Shown: positions 21,401 through 27,612 of the stretch, piece after piece | How the letters are laid out: every line of letters starts with the position of its first letter | Numbering within the stretch: the stretch's first letter is position 1 | NCBI RefSeq assembly: GCF_030272615.1 | Contig: NC_081406.1 | Coordinates: 110,433,283-110,497,282, forward strand | DNA: 64,000 nucleotides | Direction: 5' to 3' | Source of the DNA: Cryptomeria japonica | Lineage: Eukaryota; Streptophyta; Pinopsida; Cupressales; Cupressaceae | The notes under the pieces: model-generated | Databases searched by the model: none | Told to the model about the DNA's origin: nothing | The model's input: the letters and a program-made list of their open reading frames with translations, nothing else | Program-made: the position numbers and the translations under genes

Positions 21401-23650
21401 GGTGAACTTAGAGCCAAGTTTCAAGACAAAGGCATGGGAGAATACACTCTGAATCAAACAATGTTCTTACGACAAGTCATGAACTCCCCCAAGGAATATG
21501 GGAGACCACATCCTAATAAGCAAATCTCCATCATGCTCCTCAAATGGGATCCTACCGTCTTTCAAAAATGGGGCGAACTAGAGGAAGAAAGTTTATATAA
21601 AATGCTATATAAGGACGTTGAAGATGATACACATGATCAAATTATAATACCCTGTGAAAACTATGGTAAAGGTTTCAAAATTCTGCAGAGATTCGGGTAT
21701 GATGGAAAAAGTCCTCTCGGACTACGCAAAGAAGGTGTCATGGAGCCTCTACAACCTGAGCTAACTACAAGAAGGGAACGCTCTAAGGGGCTTGGTTTTC
21801 TAAATCCCAAGATTCAAAACAAGAGAACAAAACAGATATGGCGAGTCAAAGTGGCTGAAGTTCAACAAGAGGATAATTATTCCACAGACTCCAATGAGTG
21901 GGAATGGGGTTCAGACAAATCCTCCAGCGACTATGAACTTAATGAGACATTTAGAGAGCCGGATGAACCTACAGAGGAGGAGGAGTTTTACAAGAAATTC
22001 AGAATTGGTCAAGAATCGACCCATAAGGATCCCGCACAAGCTTCGTTTCAAGGCCCTAGGTCAGGATCACATAGGATGAGGACACCTGTCCCTGAGGGTG
22101 CTACTAGTGATGATAATTTGGACTCACTCACGATCGAAACTGATGAGGAGAGTGCCATTGACGACCTCGATGACTATCTTGACATACCTGAATATAACCA
22201 CATCTTCACTATTAGCCTTGCGGACTCTAAAAACACTAAAGACCTTCCCCTCGTTCACCCCCAACTCATTGACTGGGATCACGATGGACCACCACAGTTT
22301 GATACATTTCAAAATGATGAAGCTATTGTTGATTATCTTGGCATTCGCGATGATCTTCCTCTTGGAGACCATAAAGCAGGATACGCCATAGAGCTAAATA
22401 ACATGGCATACTTTGGTGAGGGTGTCGGGCCTTCTAGTCGCAAAAATGTGAAAATAAAGACAAAACAAGGGTCTTATGGCGAAAACCACACTGTGGCGCT
22501 CTCTGACTCTAAAAAAGTAAAAAGAAAGGACGTATCTGAGGGTGAAAACCTCTCCGAGGTGCCCGAAGATGGAAGGCTTGACATTCTCCCAGCATCATAC
22601 GAGGAAAAATCATCCATGTTGGTAGAGGAGACTATAAAGACAAACATTGGTACAGCAGAGGTTCCACACAACATATTTTTGGCTCAATCATTGACAGAGA
22701 CCGAGAGAGCAAAATTCATAAGCTTCTTTAAGGAACGACAAGTCAACTTCGCATGGTCTTATGCTGATATGCCTGGACTAGACCCCGACTTAGTAATGCA
22801 TCATTTAACAGTCAAACCGGGGGCAAAACCAGTAAAACAGAAATTGAGGAAAATGCATCCACAGGTGGCATTGCTAGTCAAGGCAGAGCTGGAGAAACTA
22901 CTAGATGTCGGATTCATACGCCCAATTGATTATCCTGAATGGATTTCCAACTTAGTGCCTGTTAGCAAACCAGATCGCAGCATCCGAATATGTACAGACT
23001 TCAGGGATATCAACAAGGCTTGTCCGAAGGATGATTTCCCATTACCAAACATTGATTTAATTGTTGATCTCACAGCAGGCCATGAGATGTTATCTTTAAT
23101 GGACGGATTCTCTGGATATAATCAGATCAGGATTGCACCTGAAGATCAACATAAAACATCATTCACTTGTCCATGGGGAACCTTCTGCTGGAATGTCATG
23201 CCCTTTGGGCTGAAAAATGCAGGTGCCACGTATCAACGAGCCATGACTACTATCTTCCATGATCTCATGCATGTAAAGGTGGAAGATTATGTCGACGACC
23301 TTTTGGTTAAATCAATAGACAGAAATACACACTTGGACATACTTTCAGTTGCTTTTGATAGGCTAGAAAAATACAAGGTAAGATTAAACCCAAAGAAATG
23401 TGTCTTTGGAGTAACCTCCGGGAAGCTCCTAGGATTCATTGTGTCTAAAAGAGGAATAGAAGCGGATCCAGCAAAAGTCAAGGCTATCTTGGACATGCCG
23501 CCACCCAAGAATATCAGTCAACTTCGGTCTTTACAAGGGAGACTCCAGTCCATACGAAGATTCATAGCACAACTTGCAGATAAGTGTAATCCTTTCCAGC
23601 ACCTGCTACACAAAAACATTAAGTTCAAATGGGACGAGAACTGTCAATAG
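18431..23650 (+). CDS. Element C Gag-protease-G-patch-RT polyprotein (1739 codons, ends at a premature TAG)
   Basis: Residue positions are approximate. A Gln-, Pro- and Met-rich N-terminus (1-300) precedes the gag core at 330-465 (KFDKYRGRGDPKAHIRQFF, YLMRLFPQSLGDQAMEWF). The zinc motif CEFHKSKGHKTSNC lies near 600 (C-X2-H-X4-H-X4-C). The protease turn IDGGAGLNI is near 840 and the G-patch (GKGFKILQRFGYDGKSPLG) near 1075-1095. An acidic spacer to about 1330 leads to RT at 1490-1700, with LMDGFSGYNQI, FGLKNAGATYQ and catalytic YVDD near 1620. The frame is open from ATG to a TAG at 23648-23650, where the related A sequence has a Glu codon. The reading frame simply continues after it into RNase H, so the stop looks like a point mutation. 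Products act in cytoplasmic particles to package and copy element RNA. Confidence 0.93.
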   Translation: MVETRLQKSRRKAKEAQGSVNMSSYEYDNDVFYNPEHTTLPDMNVYRHNPNMESANAIHNATHNDNVDNSSILSADIQESIMDPQFNRLVEEIMRRDRQYFLNMMAQSGAKIPHDFDLSQLMESRPSQQTQPNSGGPNNMMSESPSVLLQKPAIPHTQAQTYDTYIQRPSWRPYVQTHAQNMGQPRQMDTQGLPQNFDTRRPHAKIGGNTMENERPIEYGLYTQNRYGVPQQEVMPSAPYMSQQYRPPYGHVYDQYHPYMQQAPPQMGVSNMGYATRNPSPPKNNLEQQIRDLQKKVEDMGTSKPTYTMRDICPYPFDKSIPMPPFPPHFATPKFDKYRGRGDPKAHIRQFFTACIEVAAEETYLMRLFPQSLGDQAMEWFSQLPPGIKSWGDLAEAFIQHFSYNIETDVSFTTLCNTKQKEGESFATFLQRWRNLASRCSCEIPQKQMVEMFTQNVNKAIGYDLRKACLSTFKDVIEKGLATEKVLIEQGVIKLFKENKEDFKGKDKPKFWNKNKNTVNDGVVDANTVRPKFIFSGSNSTNNQVNNQTAAKPRRKYTPLGEPLESVFKKLVANKVITVPDFPPYEPKVKPNWWNDDEYCEFHKSKGHKTSNCHRLKNIVQDLIDRGDIEIEGHSSNQEHEVFKEPFPKHDKGKGKVTDDQANYTRASYNYDSTINHISMDNHISTITIKNKNPENPPQRPKIVLKGVGSSSTATSECHVTTRRGKITLPGTSTKNTNLPSTKPEYDLVEQLGKTPALISILELLRISPAHKPVLDKTLRDTAVPTDLNVDQFQAMVGYLSVPHSLTFTEADDASISQPHNAPLHIEAFIHKHRIKRVLIDGGAGLNICTLSTIRQLGYSDKAVNATNQITIKAYDDEERSSKSTVILPLRIGPVTKDVICQVLDLDLTYNILLGHPWIHEMRAVPSTYHQCIKFPHNGVEVTVNGDPNPFIYCNNLRSHTEIIIPSNREATPSSAYIDPESLKPSTSKQGELRAKFQDKGMGEYTLNQTMFLRQVMNSPKEYGRPHPNKQISIMLLKWDPTVFQKWGELEEESLYKMLYKDVEDDTHDQIIIPCENYGKGFKILQRFGYDGKSPLGLRKEGVMEPLQPELTTRRERSKGLGFLNPKIQNKRTKQIWRVKVAEVQQEDNYSTDSNEWEWGSDKSSSDYELNETFREPDEPTEEEEFYKKFRIGQESTHKDPAQASFQGPRSGSHRMRTPVPEGATSDDNLDSLTIETDEESAIDDLDDYLDIPEYNHIFTISLADSKNTKDLPLVHPQLIDWDHDGPPQFDTFQNDEAIVDYLGIRDDLPLGDHKAGYAIELNNMAYFGEGVGPSSRKNVKIKTKQGSYGENHTVALSDSKKVKRKDVSEGENLSEVPEDGRLDILPASYEEKSSMLVEETIKTNIGTAEVPHNIFLAQSLTETERAKFISFFKERQVNFAWSYADMPGLDPDLVMHHLTVKPGAKPVKQKLRKMHPQVALLVKAELEKLLDVGFIRPIDYPEWISNLVPVSKPDRSIRICTDFRDINKACPKDDFPLPNIDLIVDLTAGHEMLSLMDGFSGYNQIRIAPEDQHKTSFTCPWGTFCWNVMPFGLKNAGATYQRAMTTIFHDLMHVKVEDYVDDLLVKSIDRNTHLDILSVAFDRLEKYKVRLNPKKCVFGVTSGKLLGFIVSKRGIEADPAKVKAILDMPPPKNISQLRSLQGRLQSIRRFIAQLADKCNPFQHLLHKNIKFKWDENCQ

Positions 23651-24643
23651 GCTTTTCAGGCACTTAAAGACTATCTTTTGAACCCGCCAGTTTTGATGCC
23701 ACCAATTCCGAATCAACCATTGCTACTTTACATATCAGCTACTCCAATAGCACTGGGGGCACTACTAGCACAGCAAATACCTGACGGCAAGGAAAAAGCA
23801 GTCTACTATATCAGTCGCACATTGGTGGGATATGAGCTCAACTACACACCAATTGAGCGTGCATGTCTCGCTGTGGTCTTCGCTTCACAAAAATTACGAC
23901 ATTATATGCTTACTCACAAGACCAAGTTGATTGCCAGAATTGATCCACTAAAATATCTGCTCAACAAAGCTACACTTACTGGGCGACTGGCCAAGTGGGT
24001 AATGATTTTGAGTGAATTCGACATTGAATACGGGGACAGAAAAGCCATAAAAGGACAAGCCATTGCAGATCAATTGGCAGATGCTCCCATGATAGATGAT
24101 GTTCCTCTACAGTCAGAATTTCCAGATGAATCCATTCTAACAATATCACCTGCAAAGCCATGGCAACTATACTTTGATGGCTCATACACACAGCATGGGG
24201 CAGGAGCGGGTATACTCTTTATAACTCCCCAAGGTGATTCTATACCAAAGTCATACTGCTTATCATTTCCTTGTACCAACAATATAGCGGAATACGAGGC
24301 ATTAACAACGGGGTTAAGAATTGCAGTTCAGTGGAAGATCCAAGAACTTCGTGTTTTTGGCGATTCTCAACTTGTCATCCGTCAAGCAACTGATGATTAT
24401 CAAACAAAAGATGAAAAGCTAATGCCTTACAAACAACTGGTAGATGATCTGAAACAACACTTTGCAAAGATAGAGTTTGAGCAGATACCAAGAGAACAGA
24501 ATCGCGCTGCTGATGCCATGGCTACAATTGCTTCACTCATTGACCTACCGCAAAATGAGACCTGTTATGAGTTCCTGGTTGACAACCTGCTGATTCCATC
24601 ATATGAGATCACTCCTACGGAAATGATGTGTTGTCGGTCCTGA
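23651..24643 (+). pseudogene. Element C paired RNase H segment (in frame after the TAG, then frameshifted)
   Basis: The frame continues directly from the TAG. The first RNase H (to about 24060) has LLLYISATPIALGALLAQ, IERACLAVVFASQKLRHYM and LAKWVMILSEFDIEY. Its expected first catalytic Asp (usually a D-A-S context) reads I-S-A-T, so it may be inactive. The second RNase H (24160-24560) has WQLYFDGSYTQHGAGAG, NIAEYEALTTGL, VFGDSQLVIRQ and ADAMATIASL, keeping D, E, D and a final D. Near 24627 two bases are missing compared with element B (GAAATGATG versus GAAATGATATG), which leads to TGA at 24641-24643 before integrase. Confidence 0.9.
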
Positions 24644-25907
24644 ATCCCAGTTATATGGTTCCATATTCACATACCTTCGCGACAACATCTTACCTCCCGA
24701 TTTATCGAACAACCAACGCCGCACTTTCATCCGCCAATCCTCCCGATACGTTATCCTAGCTGATATCCTATACCGACGAGGTCTAGATGGCACCCTCCTT
24801 AGATGTTTAGAAAGTGACGAAGCTCAGGTTGCGTTACGAGAAGTGCACGAAGGGATATGTGGTCCGCATACTAGTGGTCCTACCTTGGCCAAGAAACTCA
24901 TCAGGACTGGATACTACTGGCCTACTATGGAAAAAGATGCATATCAGTTTGTCAAGAAGTGTAAGCAGTGTCAAATTCATGGAGACCTCATACACGCACC
25001 AGCACAAGAACTACAGCCACTTGCATCTCCTTGGCCCTTTTGTCAGTGGGGACTCGATCTCATAGGCAAGATTCACCCTCCTTCTTCCAATGGACATAAA
25101 TTCATTATCACAGCCACAGAGTATTTCACAAAGTGGATTGAAGCCGTGCCTCTCACGCAAGTTACTGGGAAACAAATCGCTACTTTCATCCTGAACTACA
25201 TCATTTGCCGATACGGGATTCCTACTTCCATTATCACTGACAACGGGCGTCCTTTCAAGAACCAGGATGTTCGTGAACTCTGTGAGCGCTTCCATATCTC
25301 TCATCGTTTCTCCACACCATATTACCCCCAAGGTAATGGCCAAGCTGAGGCGTCTAACAAAACAATTCTCAAAATACTTAAAAAGACAGTCGACGACGCT
25401 GGCCGTAACTGGCATGTCCAACTCAATCCCGCACTTTGGGCCTATCGTACCAGTGTCCGCACACCTACAGGGGCTACACCTTACTCACTTGTCTACGGTG
25501 CTGAAGCCATCTTGCCTATTGAGGTCGAGTTACCTTCTTTACGGGTTTCCTTGAGAAACATAATCAACGATGAAGACTACAGGGTCTCTCGCTTACAAGA
25601 ACTAGAACTGCTGGAGGAACGACGACACATTGCTTTTAATCATCTCAAGGCTTACCAACAACGAATGAGTCGCAGTTACAATCACAAGGTCAAGCCTCGC
25701 ACATTTGAGGTAGGTGACTTAGTCCTCAGAGAGAACCCCAAGAATCAGCAAGATAGAGAAAAGAAGGGCAAATTTGAACCCAACTGGCTTGGTCCTTACA
25801 TCATCACAGCAGTATATGGATCTGGGGCATATCAACTCTCAACTACAGAAGGGGAATCTTTGGAGGATCCTATCAACAGCATGCACCTTCGCAGGTTCTA
25901 CACATAA
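24644..25907 (+). pseudogene. Element C integrase (intact domain, out of frame with upstream pol)
   Basis: After the 2-nt deletion the integrase is continuous in another frame to TAA at 25905-25907. The first Met in this frame is at 24843, but homology extends upstream (LYGSIFTYLRDNILPPDL), so this Met is not a natural start. The zinc-binding part HEGICGPHTSG...CKQCQIHG is present. The DDE core follows, with WGLDLIGKIHPPSSNG, SIITDNGRPFKNQD and TPYYPQGNGQAEASNK giving D, D and E. A C-terminal SH3-like part has FEVGDLVLREN and GKFEPNWLGPYIITAVYGSGAY. There is no chromodomain. It would insert cDNA into the nucleus-resident target. Confidence 0.92.
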
Positions 25908-26010
25908 GCTCTTTTTGAGTATCCTAATTTCAAAAATACAAAAAAAAAAAAAAAAAAATCAAAAAATTCAAAAATACAAAAAAATTATAAAAACAAAAAA
26001 ATTGTTACTT

Positions 26011-26157
26011 GGTGAAAACCTGGCAAACAGGCGCCTTGTGACAACAAAAAAATTGAAAAATCCAAAAAAGTAAAGAGAAATAATTTCGTCCAACGGTGAA
26101 AACCACTTCGGTGGCGCCCTGGGCAAGTACCATGGTGAAAACTGGGTCACCAGCGCC
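26011..26157 (+). ncRNA. Triple A-bulge RNA hairpin element, copy in C
   Basis: Module 1 (26011-26035) is GGUG-AAAA-CCUG-loop-CAGG-CGCC. Module 2 (26095-26118) is GGUG-AAAA-CCAC-UUCG-GUGG-CGCC, closing a UUCG tetraloop. Module 3 (26134-26157) is GGUG-AAAA-CUGG-GUCA-CCAG-CGCC. Each has a 4-bp outer stem with one U-G pair, a one-sided A4 bulge and a 4-bp inner stem. The inner stems differ in sequence but all pair perfectly, which is covariation inside one molecule. The element begins 104 bases after the pol stop. The role is unknown. Confidence 0.72.
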
Positions 26158-26239
26158 ATGCGTAGAGACTTTGCTCCTCCCTCTTTCAGGACTCTCTTTC
26201 ATCTTTTCACTTCGCACACACTCACGATCAATTCACTCA

Positions 26240-27061
26240 CAATAAACTTACCCATTCCCATCATGGCTTGTTATTGATCTACCCAAGATTGGTTAGCCAT
26301 TCATAATAAACCCTCCCTTTTCACTCTCTTAACCATTCATAATAAATCAGATCCTATCTGTGACTACGGCCAATTCCTACGTCTAGTAATGGGTGTGGAA
26401 CTGAGAACATCACAGGTTTCGAGGAGTACAGTTTCTTTCAGCTCTCTTCAGTCTATCCGCACGCAATCCGCAATAAAGCAACATTTTGCATCGCAGATCC
26501 GCAATAAAGTTCCATCTTCTCCATAATAAAGTATCAGTTACATGGAATCAGTCAGTTTCAGATGAGACACAGCAGCAACAATGGGCTTCAACAAAATCAA
26601 ATCTTTCAACAGACTCAGACAACATATGGTTCAGTGCTATCTATCCTTTTTGTGAAAGTGAACATTGTGACCACAATCAAAATTTGACTTAAACAAGTGA
26701 CAAGAGACACAAACTTGAGGACTACAGTGGATGTTGGTGTCGAGTCTTGGTTTTCTTTTGGTTTTATCTTTTTGGTGACATGTCTTTTAGCTTTTCCAGG
26801 ATGTCTTTGACTAGAGATTCTATCTCCAGGATGTCTTTGACTAGAAAGGCGAGGATGGGGTATCGTCACCTACTTGCATTTGCTGTCTGTGGATTGTCTT
26901 CTAGTAATGCTATGACTTGTCCAAGGATATGAGGACACTGTGAGTCTAGTATGAACTGGGGCATTCCTTGTTTGTGACTGTCTTATCTCCATGCAAACAG
27001 GTACAATGACTTTCTGGGCCGAACATATGCCTCGATTGTCATAACCTATTCTGCCATAATA
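26240..27061 (+). terminator. Cluster of seven AATAAA hexamers after pol in element C
   Basis: AATAAA occurs near 26241, 26302, 26339, 26473, 26502, 26524 and 27057, all on the sense strand and all shared with element B. They lie between convergent pol and PMD genes. A duplicated CCAGGATGTCTTTGACTAG unit occurs at about 26798 and 26826. No protein domain is visible. Confidence 0.5.
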
Positions 27062-27189
27062 AAGCTCAATGATGATAACGCACAAGAAGCTCTTTCACGT
27101 TCATATCTTCTGTCTTCCATCCCCCTTTCTTGATTGACTTCCATTGTCCTTCTCGAGTCCGCGTAGCCCGCTATCACATGACTGAGTAT

Positions 27190-27480
27190 AATGACACACC
27201 AAAAACATTTGCATTTCATATAGTTGCACCTGCATCACCACATATAAGCATTTCATACATATAGATATTACAATTGCATCACAACAATTTACATTTGCAT
27301 TATCATATTCATTTGCATCACATACATTTTCATTTGCATCATGCATCACATATACAACATAAAAGAACAAAAATATATGGCATTGCATCATATAAGCATC
27401 CATATCATAAAACATGCATCACATAAGAACATCTCATCACATAAGGTACACATGCATATAGCTGCCGCAAAAGATGAATC
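27190..27480. repeat. GCAT/ACAT-rich low-complexity spacer in element C
   Basis: TTTGCAT, GCATCACATA and CATACATA words recur without a fixed period up to the point equivalent to the insertion site that C used in B (27537). It is the counterpart of 14880-15250. Confidence 0.6.
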
Positions 27481-27612
27481 ATCTCATATATATAATCAAA
27501 TGTGTCATAATACAATGATGTCAAAAGAATCATATGGCTACAAAAGAATCACCCGCAGGTGTCTACAATACAATAATGGTACATATACTGATACAATGGG
27601 AGCCCACTATAG

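Noticed and set aside
18431-25907. Nested frames inside gag-pol of element C (for example 18915-19358, 22098-22391, 25011-25421)
   Set aside because: All are shadows of the gag-pol frame in other phases or on the other strand.
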